The notes under the pieces are model-generated. The model saw nothing but the letters and a program-made list of their open reading frames with translations. It did not search any database and was not told the DNA's origin. Source: Penium margaritaceum (taxonomy: Eukaryota > Streptophyta > Zygnematophyceae > Desmidiales > Peniaceae). Taken from it: DNA of 23,572 nt. The stretch lies in the NCBI GenBank assembly GCA_023375785.1, contig SZWC01000097.1, positions 335,458 through 359,029 on the forward strand. The letters are read 5' to 3'. The stretch's first letter is position 1, and each line of letters starts with the position of its first letter. This document shows positions 1-11,400 of the stretch, piece by piece. A program made the translations under genes and the position numbers.

Positions 1-89
1 TGGTCAGAAACACACTGGTCAGAAACACAGTGGTCAGAAACACAGTGGTCAGAAACACAGTGGTCAGAAACACACTGGTCAGAAACACA

Positions 90-1800
90 TTGGTCAGAAG
101 CACAGAGGTCAGAAACACACTAGTCAGAAACACAGTGGTCAGGAACACACTGGTCAAAAACACACTGGTCAGAATCACAGTGGTCAGAAACACACTTGTC
201 AGAAACACACTAGTCGGAAACACAGTGGTCAGGAACACACTGGTCAAAACACACTGGTCAGAAACACAGTGGTTAGAAACACACTGCTTAGAAACACACT
301 GGTCAAAGACAAAGTGGTCAGAAACACACTGGTCAGAAATACACTGGTCAGAAACATAGTGGTCAGAAATACACTGGTCAGAAACACACTGGTCAGAAAC
401 ACACAGGTCAGAAACACGCTGGTCAGGTACACACTGGTCAGAAACACACTGGTAAGAAACATGGTGGTCAGAAATACACTGGTCAGAAACACACTGGTCA
501 GAAAAACAGTGGTCAGAAACACAGTGGTCAGAAACACAGGGGTCACAAACACAGTGGTCAGAAACACAGTGGTCAGAAACACAGTGGTCACCAACACAGT
601 GGTCAGAAACACACTGGTCAGAAACACACTGGTCTGAGACACAGTGGTCAGAAACACAGTGGTCAATAACACAGTGGTCAGAAACACAGTGGTCAGAAAC
701 ACAGGGGTCGGAAACATAGTGGTCAGAAACACAGTGGTCAGAAACACAGTGGTCAGAAGCACAGTGGTTTGAAACACAGTGGTCAGAATCACATTTGTCA
801 GAAACACTGGTCAGAAACACACTAGTCGGAAATACATTGGTCAGAAACATACTTGTCAGAAACACACTGGTCAGAAACACAGTGGTCAGAAACGCAGTGG
901 TCAGAAACACACTGGTCAGAAACACACTGGTCAGAAACACACTGGTCAGGAACACAGTGGTTAGAAACACACTGGTCAGAAACACAGTGGTCAGAAACAT
1001 AGTTGTCAGAAACACATTGGTCAGAAAAACATTGGTCAGAAACACAGGGGTCAGAAACACAGTGGAAAGAAACACAGTGGTCAGAAACACAGTGGTCAGA
1101 AGCACAGTGGTCAGAAAAACAGTGGTGAGAAACGCAGTGGTCAGAAACACAGTGGTCAGAAACACAGTGGTTAAAAACACACTAGTCAGAAACACACTGG
1201 TCAGAATCACACTGGTCAGAAACACAGTGGTCAGAAGCACACTGGTCAGAAACACAGTGATCAGAAACACAGTGGTCAGAAACACAGTGGTCAGAAACAC
1301 ACTAGTCAGAAACACAGTGGTCAGAAGCACAGAGGTCAGGAACACACTGGTTAAAAACACACTGGTCAGAATCACAGTCGTCAGAAACACACTTGTCAGA
1401 AACACACTAGTCAGAAACACAGTGGTCAGGAACACACTGGTCAAAACACACTGGTCAGAAACACAGTGGTCAGAAACACACTGCTCAGAAACACACTGGT
1501 CAAAAAACAAAGTGGTCAGAAACACACTGGTCAGAAATACACTGGTCAGAAACATAGTGGTCAGAAATACACTGGTCAGAAACACACAGGCCAGAAACAT
1601 GCTGGTCAGGTACACAATGGTCAGAAACACACTGGTAAGAAACATGGTGGTCAGAAATACACTGGTCAGAAACACACTGGTCAGAAAGACAGTGGTCAGA
1701 AACATAGTGGTCAGAGACACACTGGTCAGAAACACAATGGTCAGAAACACACTGGTCAGAAACATATGGTCAGAAACACAGTGGTCAGAAACACGCTGGT
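90..1800 (+). repeat. Higher-order repeat pair, offset about 1.2 kb
   Basis: Variant units in about 90-500 recur in the same order in about 1320-1680. The AGAAGCACAGAGG unit is at 96 and 1323. The 14-bp phase-slip unit beginning TGGTCAAAACACAC is at 241 and 1438 (offset 1197). It is followed in both copies by a CTGCT(T/C)AG unit, a CAAAG/CAAAGT-type unit, two AAATACACTGG units, an ACATAGTGG unit, CAGGTACACA and AAGAAACATGGTGG. The first copy has two extra units between the AGAAGC unit and the slip, which explains the change of offset from 1227 to 1197. A shared rare indel plus shared order makes common descent by duplication of a block of about 80 units far likelier than chance. Confidence 0.88.
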
Positions 1801-1855
1801 CAGAAACACACTGGTCAGCAACAATGTGGTCAGAAACACAGTGGTCAGAAACACA

Positions 1856-2127
1856 ATGGTTAGAAACACAGTGGTCAGGAAACACACTTGTCAGAAACAC
1901 ACTGGTCAAAAACACACTGGTCGGAAACACAGTGGTCAGAAACACAGTGGTCACCAACACAGTGGTCAGAAACACAGTGGTCAGAAACACAATGATCAGA
2001 AACACAATGGTTAGAAACACAGTGGTCAGGAAACACACTTGTCAGAAACACACTGGTCAAAAACACACTGGTCGGAAACACAGTGGTCAGAAACACAGTG
2101 GTCACCAACACAGTGGTCAGAAACACA
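1856..2127 (+). repeat. Local tandem duplication, offset 151 bp
   Basis: The stretch from about 1861 to 1976 is repeated from 2012 to 2127. Both copies carry a GGTTAGAAACACAGT unit, a 16-bp unit with an extra G (GGTCAGGAAACACACT), a CACTTGTCAG unit, a CAAAAACACACT unit, a GGTCGG unit and a GTCACCAACACAG unit in that order. The offset is ten units plus one base, the extra base coming from the 16-bp unit, so the phase slip was copied along with the block. Confidence 0.88.
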
Positions 2128-2866
2128 CTGGTCGGAAATGCAGGGATCAGAAACACAGTGGTCAGAAACCCATTGTTCAGAAACACACTGGTCATAAACC
2201 CACTGGTCAGAAACACACTGGTCAGAAACACACTCGTCCGAAACACACTGGTCAGAAACACAGTGGTAAGAAACACAGTGGTCAAAAACACTGTGGTCAG
2301 AAACACAATGGTCAGAAGCACAGTAGTCAGAAACACAGTGGTAAGAAACACAGTGGTCAGAAACACGGTTGACAGGAACACAGTGGTCAGAAACACAGTG
2401 GTAAAAACACACTGGTCAGAAACACAATGGTCAGAAAAACACTGGTCAGAAAGACAGTGATATAAAACACAGTGGTAAGAAACACACCGGTCAGAAACAC
2501 ACTGGTCAGAAACACACCGTTCAGAAACACACTGGTCAGAAACTCATTGGTCAGAAACACACTGGTCAGAAACCCCCAGGTCTGAAACACATTGGCCAGA
2601 AAAACAGTGGTTCGAAACACAGCAGTCAGAAACACACAGGACAGAAACACACTGGTTAGAAACACACTGGTCAGAAACACACTGGTGAAAAACAAAATTG
2701 TCAGAAATACACTGGTCAGAAACACACTGGTCAGAAACACACTGGTCTAAAACACACTTGTCAGAAACACAATGGTCAGAAACAAACTGGTCAAAAACAC
2801 AGTGCTCGGAAACACAGTGGTCAGAAACACAATGGCCAGAAACACAGTGGTCAAAAACACACTGGT

Positions 2867-3138
2867 CAGAAACACACTGGTCAGAAACACACTGGTCAGA
2901 AACACACTGGTCAGAAACAAATTGTCAGAAACACACTGGTCAGAAACACAATGGTCGGAAACACACTGGTCAAAAACATAGTGGTCAGAAACACAGTGGT
3001 CAGAAACACACTGGTCAGAAACACACTGGTCAGAAACACACTGGTCAGAAACAAATTGTCAGAAACACACTGGTCAGAAACACAATGGTCGGAAACACAC
3101 TGGTCAAAAACATAGTGGTCAGAAACACAGTGGTCAGG
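2867..3138 (+). repeat. Local tandem duplication, offset 134 bp
   Basis: Two copies of a nine-unit block share the sequence AAATTG (2919 and 3053) followed by a shortened 14-bp unit, then units with ACAATGGTCGG, CACACTGG, CAAAAACATAG and CAGAAACACAG. The offset of 134 bp is nine units minus the one base lost in the shared short unit. Confidence 0.88.
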
Positions 3139-3828
3139 AAACACACTGGTTAAAAACACACTGGTCAGAAACACACTGGTCAGAAACACACTGGTCAGAA
3201 ACACAGTGGTCAGAAACACAGGGGTCAAAAACACAGTGGTCAGGAACACAGGGGTCAGAAACACAATGGTCAGAAACAAAGTGGTGAGAAACACAGTGGT
3301 CAGAAGCACACTGGTCAGAAAGACAGTGGTCAGAAACAAAGTGGTCAGAAACACACTTGTCAGAAACACAATGGGCAGAAACACAGTGGTCGGAAACACA
3401 CTGGTCACAAACACACTGGTCAGAAACACACTGGTCAGAAACACAGTGGTCAGAAACACTCTTGTCAGAAACACAGTGGTTAGAGACACAATGGTTAGAA
3501 AGACAGTGGTCAGAAACACAGTGGTCAGAAACACACTGGTCAGAAACACAGTGGTCAGAAACACACTGGTCAAAAACACACTGGTCAGAAACAAACTGGT
3601 CAGAAACGCACTTGTCAGAAACACAGTGGTCAGAAACACAGTTGTCAGAAACACTGTGGTCAGAAACACACTGGTATGAAACATACTGGTCAGAAACACA
3701 GTGATCAGAAACACAGTGGTCAGAAACACAGTGGTCAGAAACACAGTGGTCAGGAAACACACTGGTCAGAAACAAACTGGTCACAAACACACTGCTCGGA
3801 AACACACTGGTCAGGAACACAGTGGTCT

Positions 3829-3849
3829 CTGGTCAGTGATACTGACCAG
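3829..3849. other. Orientation switch 1 (inverted-repeat junction)
   Basis: The satellite changes strand here. Left of it units read GGTCAGAAACACA; right of it the same family reads TGTTTCTGACC. The switch point is a 9-bp inverted repeat, CTGGTCAGT (3829-3837) and ACTGACCAG (3841-3849), separated by the three bases GAT. Pairing stops beyond 9 bp, and the two flanks are not mirror images at unit level, so this is not a fresh fold-back copy. It could be an old inversion breakpoint joined at microhomology, or an assembly join. Confidence 0.93.
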
Positions 3850-4140
3850 TGTGTTTCTGACCAATGTGTTTCTGACCAACGTGTTTCTGACCACTGTGTT
3901 TCTGACAAGTGCGTTTCTGACCAGTTTGTTTCTGAACAGTGTGTTTCTGACCACTGTGTTGCTGACCAGTGTCTTTCTGACCACTTTGTTTCTGACCACT
4001 GTGTTTCTGACCACTGTGTTTCTAACCAATGTGTTTCTGACCAGTGTGTTTCTGACCACTTTGTTTGAGCACTGTGTTTCTGAACACTGTGTTTCTGACC
4101 AGTGTGTTTCTGACCACTGTGTTTCTAACCACTGTCTTTC

Positions 4141-4380
4141 TGACCACTGTCTTTCTTACCAGTGTGTTTCATACCACTGTGTTTCTGACCACTGTGTTTC
4201 TGACCACTGTGTTTCTGACCAATGTGTTTCTGACCACTGTGTTTCTGACCAGTGTGTTTCTGACCACTGTCTTTCTTACCAGTGTGTTTCATACCACTGT
4301 GTTTCTGACCACTGTGTTTCTGACCACTGTGTTTCTGACCAATGTGTTTCTGACCACTGTGTTTCTGACCAGTGTGTTTC
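4141..4380 (-). repeat. Perfect 120-bp tandem duplication (8 units x 2)
   Basis: Positions 4141-4260 and 4261-4380 are identical base for base. Each copy begins with a unit carrying CTTTCTTACC and CATACC variants and contains one CCAATGTG unit. Bases after 4380 diverge at once. The homologous inverted stretch right of 15213 has only one copy of this segment, so the duplication arose after the two higher-order copies separated, or was lost on the other side. Confidence 0.95.
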
Positions 4381-5070
4381 TGACCACTGTGCTTCTGACC
4401 ACTGTGTTTCTGACCAATGTGTTCCTAACCACTGTGTTTCTGACCAGTGTGTTTCTGACCACCGTGTTACTGACCACTGTGTTTCTGACAAGTGTGTTGC
4501 TGACCACTGTGTTCCTGACCACTGCGTTTCTGACCAGTGTGTTTCTGATCAGTGTGTTTCTGACCCAGGTGTTTCTGACCAGTGTGATTCTGACCACTAT
4601 GTTTCTGACCAATGTATTTCTGACCACTGTGTTTCTGACCAGTGTGTTTCTGACCAGTGTGTTTCGGACCACTGTGTTTCTGACCACTGTGTTTCTGACC
4701 ACTGTATTCTGACAAGTGTGTTTCTGAGCACTGTGTTTCTGACCACTGTGTTTCTGACCACCGTGTTTCTGACCACTATGTTTCTGACCACTGTGTTTCT
4801 GGCCACTGTGTTTCTGAACAATGTGTTTTGACCACTGTGTTCTGACCACTGTGTTTCTGACCACTATGTTTCTGACCAGTGTGGTGCTGACCTGTGTGTT
4901 TCTGAACACTGTGTTTCTGACCACTATGTTTCTGACCACTGCATTTCTGACCAGTGTGTTTCTGAGCACTATGTTTCTGACCACTATGTTTCTAACCAGT
5001 GTGTTTCTGACCACTGTGTTTCTGACCACTGTGTTTCTAACCACTGGGATACTGACCAGTGTGTTTCTGA

Positions 5071-5280
5071 CCACTTTGTTTCTGACCATTGTGTTTCTGA
5101 CCACTGTGTTTCTAACCAATGTGTTTTTGACCAGTGTGTTTCTGACCAGTGTGTTTCTGATCACTGTGTTTCTGACCACTTTGTTTCTGACCATTGTGTT
5201 TCTGACCACTGTGTTTCTAACCAATGTGTTTTTGACCAGTGTGTTTCTGACCAGTGTGTTTCTGATCACTGTGTTTCTGA
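5071..5280 (-). repeat. Perfect 105-bp tandem duplication (7 units x 2)
   Basis: Positions 5071-5175 and 5176-5280 are identical. Each copy holds a CCACTTTG unit, a CCATTGTG unit, a TAACCAATG unit, a TTTTTGACC unit and a TGATCACTG unit in that order. Confidence 0.95.
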
Positions 5281-6120
5281 CCACTGTATTTCTGACCAGT
5301 GTGTTTCTGACCACTGTGTTTCTAACCACTGTCTTTCTGACCACTGTCTTCCTTACCAGTGTGTTTATGACCACTTTGTTTCTGACCACTGTTTTTCGGA
5401 CCACTGTGATTATGACCACTGTGTTTCTGAAGACTGTGTTTCTGACCACTGCGTTTCTGACCACTGTGTTTCTGACCAGTGTGTTTCTGACCAGTGTGTT
5501 TCTGACCACTGTATTTCTGACCACTGTGTCTTTGACCAGTGTGTTTCTGACCACTGTGTTTCTGACCAGTGTGTTTCTAACCAGTGTGTTTCTGACCACT
5601 GTGTTTCTGACCACTGTGTTTCTAACCACTGGAATACTGACCACTGTGTTTCTGACCACTTTGTTTCTGACCATTGTGTTTCTGACCACTGTGTTTCTAA
5701 CCAATGTGTTTTTGACCAGTGTGTTTCTGACCAGTGTGTTTCTGATCACTGTGTTTCTGACCACTGTGTTTCTGACCACTTTGTTTCTGACCATTGTGTT
5801 TCTGACCACTGTGTTTCTAACCAATGTGTTTTTGACCAGTGTGTTTCTGACCAGTGTGTTTCTGATCACTGTGTTTCTGACCACTGTGTTTCTGACCAGT
5901 GTGTTTCTGACCACTGTGTTTCTAACCACTGTCTTTCTGACCACTGTCTTTCTTACCAGTGTGTTTCTGACCACTTTGTTTCTGACCACTGTTTTTCGGA
6001 CCACTGTGATTCTGACCACTGTGTTTCTGAAGACTGTGTTTCTGACCACTGCGTTTCTGACCACTGTGTTTCTGACCAGTGTGTTTCTGACCAGTGTGTT
6101 TCTGACCACTGTGTTTCTGA
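5161..6120 (-). repeat. 600-bp offset segmental duplication
   Basis: 5161-5520 aligns without gaps to 5761-6120. I count six mismatches in 360 bases. The shared variants include CCACTTTG, CCATTG, TAACCAATG, TGATCACTG, the CTTTC/TTACC cluster, GTTTTTCGGACC, CTGTGATT and GAAGACTG. Sequence beyond 5520/6120 diverges. This is the shortest spacing of the higher-order series. Confidence 0.92.
5641..5880 (-). repeat. Perfect 120-bp tandem duplication (8 units x 2)
   Basis: Positions 5641-5760 and 5761-5880 are identical. They contain the same CCACTTTG, CCATTG, TAACCAATG and TGATCACTG series that is duplicated with a 105-bp step at 5071-5280, so the same part of the higher-order unit was duplicated twice with different endpoints. 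Confidence 0.95.
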
Positions 6121-8082
6121 CCACTGTGTTTCTGACCACTGTGTTTCTGACCAGTGTGCCTCAGTCCAGTGTGTTTCTGACGACTGTGTTTCTGACCAAT
6201 GTGTTTTTTACCATTGTATTTCTGACCAGTGTTTTTCTGACCACTGTGTTTCTGACCAGTGTGTTTATGACCACTGTGTTACTGACCACTGTGTTTCTGA
6301 CCAGTGTGTTTGTTACCACTGTGTTTCTGACCACTGCGTTTCTGACCAGTGTGTTTCTGACCAGTGTGTTTCGGACCACTGTGTTTCTGACCACGGTGTT
6401 TCTGACCACTGTGTTTCTGACAAGTGTGTTTCTGAGCACTGTGTTTCTGACCACTGTGTTTCTGACCATTGTGTTTCTGACCACTGTGTTTCTGACCACT
6501 GTGTTTCTGGCCACTGTGTTTCTGACCAATGTGTTTTTGACCACTGTGTTTCTGACCACTGTGTTTCTGACCACTCTGTTTCTGACCAGTGTGTTGCTAG
6601 CCTGTGCTTTTCTGACCACTCTGTTTCTGACCACTGCGTTTCTGACCAGTGTGTTTCTGACCACTGCGTTTCTGACCACTGCGTTTCTGACCAGTGTGCT
6701 TCTGACCACCGTGTTTCAGACCACTGTGTTTCTGACCACTGGGATACTGACCAGTGTGTTTCTGACCACTTTGTTTTTTACCACTGTGTTTCTGACCACT
6801 GTGTTTCTAACCAATGTGATTTTGACCAGTGTGTTTCTGACCAGTGTGTTTCTGACCACTGTGTTTCTGACCACTGTGTTTCTGACCAGTGTGTTTCTGA
6901 CCACTGTGTTTCTAACCACTGTCTTTCTGACTACTGTCTTTCTTACCAGTGTGTTTCATACCACTGTGTTTCTGACCACTGTGTCTCTGACCACTGTGTT
7001 TCAGACCACTATGTTTCTGACCACAATGTTTCTGACCATTGTGTTTCTGACCACTGCATTTGTGGCCACTGTGTTTCTGACCAGTGTGTTTCTGACCACT
7101 GTGTTTCTGACCACTGTGTCTCTGACCAGTGTGATTCTGACCACTGTGTTTATGACCACTGTGTTTCACACCACTGTGTTACTGACCACTGTGTTTCTGA
7201 CCACTGTGTTTCTGACCACTGTGTTTCTGACCAGTGTGTTTCTGAACACTGTGTTTCTGACCAGTGTGTTTCTGACCACTGTGTTTCTGGCCACTGTGTT
7301 TCTGACCACTGTGTTTCACACCACTGTGTTACTGACCACTGTGTTTCTGACCACTGTGTTTCTGACCACTGTGTTTCTGACCAGTGTGTTTCTGAACACT
7401 GTGTTTCTGACCAGTGTGTTTCTGACCACTGTGTTTCTGGCCAGTGTGTTGCTGACCACTGTGTTTCTGACCACTGTGTTTCTGGCCACTGTGTTTCTGA
7501 CCAGTGTGTTACTGACCACTTTGTTTCTGGCCAGTGTGTTTCTGATCAGTGTGTTTCTGAGCACTGTGCTTCTGACCACTGTGTTTCTGACCACCGTGTT
7601 CCTGACCACTGTGTTTCTGACCACTGTGTTTCTGGCCACTGTGTTTCTGACCAATGTGTTTTTGACCACTGCGTTTCTGACTAGTGTGTCTCTGACCACC
7701 GTGTTTCTGACAACTGTGTTTCTGACCAGTGTGTTTCTGACCAGTGTGTTTCTGACCACTGTGTTTCTGACCACAGGGATACTGACCAGTGTGTTTCTGA
7801 CCACTTTGTTTCTGACCACTGTGTTTCTGACCACTGTGTTTCTAACCAATTTGTTTTTGACCAGTGTGTTTCTGACCAGTGTGTTTCTGACCACTGTGTT
7901 TCTGCCCACTGTGTTTCTGACCAGTGTGTTTCTGACCACTGTGTTTCTAACCACTGTCTTTCTGACCACTGTCTTTCTTACCAGTGTGTTTCATACCACT
8001 GTGTTTCTGACCACTTTGTTTCTGACCACTGTGTTTCGGACCACTGTGTTTCTGACCACTGTGTTTCTGACTACTGTGTTTC

Positions 8083-9102
8083 TGACCAGTGTGTTTCTGA
8101 CCAGTGTGTTTCTGACCAGTGTGTTTCTGACCAGTGTGTTTCTGACCAGTGTGTTTCTGACCAGTGTGTTTCTGACCAGTGTGTTTCTGACCAGTGTGTT
8201 TCTGACCAGTGTGTTTCTGACCAGTGTGTTTCTGACCAGTGTGTTTCTGACCAGTGTGTTTCTGACCAGTGTGTTTCTGACCAGTGTGTTTCTGACCAGT
8301 GTGTTTCTGACCAGTGTGTTTCTGACCAGTGTGTTTCTGACCAGTGTGTTTCTGACCAGTGTGTTTCTGACCAGTGTGTTTCTGACCAGTGTGTTTCTGA
8401 CCAGTGTGTTTCTGACCAGTGTGTTTCTGACCAGTGTGTTTCTGACCAGTGTGTTTCTGACCAGTGTGTTTCTGACCAGTGTGTTTCTGACCAGTGTGTT
8501 TCTGACCAGTGTGTTTCTGACCAGTGTGTTTCTGACCAGTGTGTTTCTGACCAGTGTGTTTCTGACCAGTGTGTTTCTGACCAGTGTGTTTCTGACCAGT
8601 GTGTTTCTGACCAGTGTGTTTCTGACCAGTGTGTTTCTGACCAGTGTGTTTCTGACCAGTGTGTTTCTGACCAGTGTGTTTCTGACCAGTGTGTTTCTGA
8701 CCAGTGTGTTTCTGACCAGTGTGTTTCTGACCAGTGTGTTTCTGACCAGTGTGTTTCTGACCAGTGTGTTTCTGACCAGTGTGTTTCTGACCAGTGTGTT
8801 TCTGACCAGTGTGTTTCTGACCAGTGTGTTTCTGACCAGTGTGTTTCTGACCAGTGTGTTTCTGACCAGTGTGTTTCTGACCAGTGTGTTTCTGACCAGT
8901 GTGTTTCTGACCAGTGTGTTTCTGACCAGTGTGTTTCTGACCAGTGTGTTTCTGACCAGTGTGTTTCTGACCAGTGTGTTTCTGACCAGTGTGTTTCTGA
9001 CCAGTGTGTTTCTGACCAGTGTGTTTCTGACCAGTGTGTTTCTGACCAGTGTGTTTCTGACCAGTGTGTTTCTGACCAGTGTGTTTCTGACCAGTGTGTT
9101 TC
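8083..9102 (-). repeat. Perfect homogeneous run of 68 identical 15-bp units
   Basis: 1,020 bases are made of TGACCAGTGTGTTTC repeated 68 times with no substitution or indel that I can see. All units are of the C type (CCAGTG). Everywhere else in the window units vary every few repeats and mix C- and G-type. On its left are one CTACTG unit and a marker cluster (TAACC at 7948). On its right are one CCACTG unit and another copy of the same cluster (9118), after which the CCACTTTG and CGGACC units are again shared. The run thus sits between two near-identical copies of one part of the higher-order unit. It is either a very recent expansion or an assembly/sequencing artefact. Confidence 0.97.
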
Positions 9103-10285
9103 TGACCACTGTGTTTCTAACCACTGTCTTTCTGACCACTGTCTTTCTTACCAGTGTGTTTCATACCACTGTGTTTCTGACCACTTTGTTTCTGACCACT
9201 GTGTTTCGGACCACTGTGTTTCTGACCACTGTGTTTCTGACCACTGCGTTTCTGACCAGTGTTTCTGACCAGTGTGTTTCTGACCACTGTGTTTCTGACC
9301 ACTGTGTTTCTAGCCACTGTGTTTCTGACCAATGTGTTATTGACCACTGTGTATCTGACCACTTTGTTTCTGACCAGTGTGTTGCTGACCACTGTGTTTC
9401 TGACCACTGTGTTTCTGACCACTGTGTTTCTGACCACTGCGTTCCTGACCAGTGTGGTTCTGACCACTGTGTTTCTGACCACTATGTTTCTAAACAGTGT
9501 GTTTCTGACCACTGTGTTTCTGACCACTGTGTTTCTGACCACTGGGATACTGACCAGTGTGTTTCTGACCACTTTGTTTCTGTCCACTGTGTTTCTGACC
9601 ACTGTGTTTCTAACCAATGTGTTTTTGACCAGTGTGTTTCTGACCAGTGTGTTAAGGACCACTGTGTTTCTTACCACTGTGTTTCTGACCACTGTGTTTC
9701 TGACCACCGTGTTTCTGACCACTGTGTTTCTGACCACTGTGTTTCGGACCACAATATTTCTGACCACTGTGTTTCTGGCCTCTGTGTTTCTGACATCTGC
9801 GTTTCTGACCACTGTGTTTCTGATGAGTGTGTTTCTGACCACTGTGTTTCTGAACACTGTGTTTCTGACCAGTGTGTTTCTGACCACTTTGTTTCTGACC
9901 ACTGTATTTCTGACCACCGTGTTACTGACCACTGTGTTTCTGACCACGGTGTTTCTGACCACTGTGTCTCTGACCAGTGTGTTTCTGACGACTGTGTTTT
10001 TGACCAGTGTGTTTCTGACCACTGTGTTACTGACCAGTGTGTTTCTGACCAGTGTGTTTCTGACCACTGTGGTTCTTACCACTGCGTTTCTGACCAGTGT
10101 GTTGCTGAACAGTGTGTTTCTGACCACTGTGTTTCTGACCAGTGTGTTTCCTACCACTGTGTTCCTGACCAATGTGTTTCTGACCACTGTGTTTCTGACC
10201 AGTGTGTTTCTGACCAGTTTGCTTCGGAGCACTGTGTTTCTGACCACTGTGTTTCTGACCACAGTGTTTCTGAAAAGTGTGTTTC

Positions 10286-10495
10286 TGAGCACTGTGTTTC
10301 TGGCCACTGTGTTTCTGACCACCGTATTTCTGACCACTGTGTTTCTGACAACTGTGTTTTTGGCCAACGTGTTTCTGACCAGTGTGTTTCTGAGCACTGT
10401 GTTTCTGGCCACTGTGTTTCTGACCACCGTATTTCTGACCACTGTGTTTCTGACAACTGTGTTTTTGGCCAACGTGTTTCTGACCAATGTATTTT
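10286..10495 (-). repeat. 105-bp tandem duplication (7 units x 2)
   Basis: 10286-10390 is repeated at 10391-10495, matching until the last dozen or so bases. Each copy begins at TGAGCACTG and carries TGGCCACTG, CCACCGTATTTC, GACAACTGTG and GGCCAACGTG variants. A related version of this series, with a 120-bp step, is at 13871-14100. Confidence 0.92.
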
Positions 10496-10650
10496 TCACC
10501 ACTGTGTTTCTGACCAGTGTGTTTCTGACCAGTATGTTTTTTTCCAGTGTATTGCTGACCTGTGTGTTTCTGACCACTGTGTTTCTGACCACTGCGTTTC
10601 TGATCAGTGTGTTTCTGACCACTGTGTTTCCGACCACTGTGTTTCTGACC

Positions 10651-10858
10651 AGTGTGTTTCTGACCACTGTGTTTCTGACCACTGTGTTTCTGACCACTGG
10701 GATACTGACCAGTGTGTTTCTGACCACTTTGTTTCTGCCCACTGTGTTTCTGACCAGTGTGTTTCTGACCACTGTGTTTCTGACCACTGTGTTTCTGACC
10801 ACTGGGATACTGACCAGTGTGTTTCTGACCACTTTGTTTCTGCCCACTGTGTTCCTGA
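10651..10858 (-). repeat. 105-bp duplication around the GGGATAC marker
   Basis: The GGGATACTGACC unit occurs at 10699 and again at 10804. About 50 bases before and after the marker match between copies, including CCACTTTG and the rarer TGCCCACTG unit. Elsewhere in the block this marker occurs once per higher-order copy (5046, 5631 as GGAATAC, 6741, 7776, 9544, 11704). Confidence 0.9.
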
Positions 10859-11040
10859 CCACCGTGTTTCTAACCAATTTGTTTTTGACCAGTGTGTTTC
10901 TGACCAGTGTGTTTCTGACCACTGTGTTTCTGACCACTGTCTTTCTCACCAGAGTGTTTCTGACCACTGTGTTTCTAACCACTGTCTTTCTGACCACTGT
11001 CTTTCTTACCAGTGTCTTTCATACCACTATGTTTCTGACC

Positions 11041-11400
11041 ACTATGTTTCTGACCCCTGTGTTTCGGACCACTTTGTTTCTGACCACTGTGTTTCTGACC
11101 AGTGTGTTTCTGACCACTGTGTTTCTGACCACTGTGTTTCTGACCAGTGTGTTTCTGACCACTGTGTTTCTGACCCCTGTGTTTCGGACCACTTTGTTTC
11201 TGACCACTGTGTTTCTGACCAGTGTGTTTCTGACCACTGTGTTTCTGACCACTGTGTTTCTGACCAGTGTGTTTCTGACCACTGTGTTTCTGACCCCTGT
11301 GTTTCGGACAACTTTGTTTCTGACCACTGTGTTTCTGACCACTGTGTTTCTGACCACTGTGTTTCTGACCACTGTGTTTCTGACAAGTGTGTTTCTGAGC
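11041..11400 (-). repeat. 120-bp tandem triplication (8 units x 3)
   Basis: Three successive 120-bp blocks start at 11041, 11161 and 11281. Each begins with a GACCCCTGTG unit, then a TTTCGGAC unit and a CACTTTG unit. Blocks 1 and 2 differ by one base. Block 3 has GGACA in place of GGACC and drifts after its first 60 bases. Confidence 0.93.

Larger units (their letters stand above)
1..3837 (+). repeat. 15-bp satellite array, A-rich-strand orientation, left block
   Basis: About 256 tandem units of GGTCAGAAACACAGT / GGTCAGAAACACACT fill this stretch with no other sequence between them. Units differ by scattered single substitutions. The commonest is the G/C alternative two bases before the end of the unit; others include CAGAAATACACT, AAGAAACATGGT and CAACAC. 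The block is less regular than the rest of the window. It contains units of 13-14 bp (near 241, 805, 1438, 1768, 2402, 2922, 3056) and of 16 bp (near 1501, 1876, 2027, 3133, 3751), so no reading frame holds throughout. The left end is not a natural boundary, because the array is already running at base 1. A 1.2-kb higher-order repeat and two local duplications lie inside it. No gene is seen. Confidence 0.97.

Noticed and set aside
795..2372. VRNTL / SETQW / QKHSG repeat proteins in the left block
   Set aside because: The frame changes with each 13-, 14- or 16-bp unit and the apparent protein changes composition midway. ATG codons arise only from chance variants such as CACAATGG or CATGG.
1..3837. 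Pentapeptide-repeat protein family (five-residue period)
   Set aside because: The known family has A(D/N)LXX with a central Leu/Phe. VRNTL/VRNTV lacks that pattern, and the period of five simply reflects 15/3.
3829..3849. Rho-independent terminator
   Set aside because: A stem of 9 bp with GAT loop is present, but no run of T follows, no gene lies upstream and the context is satellite DNA.
8083..9102. Large perfect palindrome or cruciform in the homogeneous run
   Set aside because: All 68 units point the same way and the unit is not self-complementary beyond a few bases, so no long hairpin is expected there.
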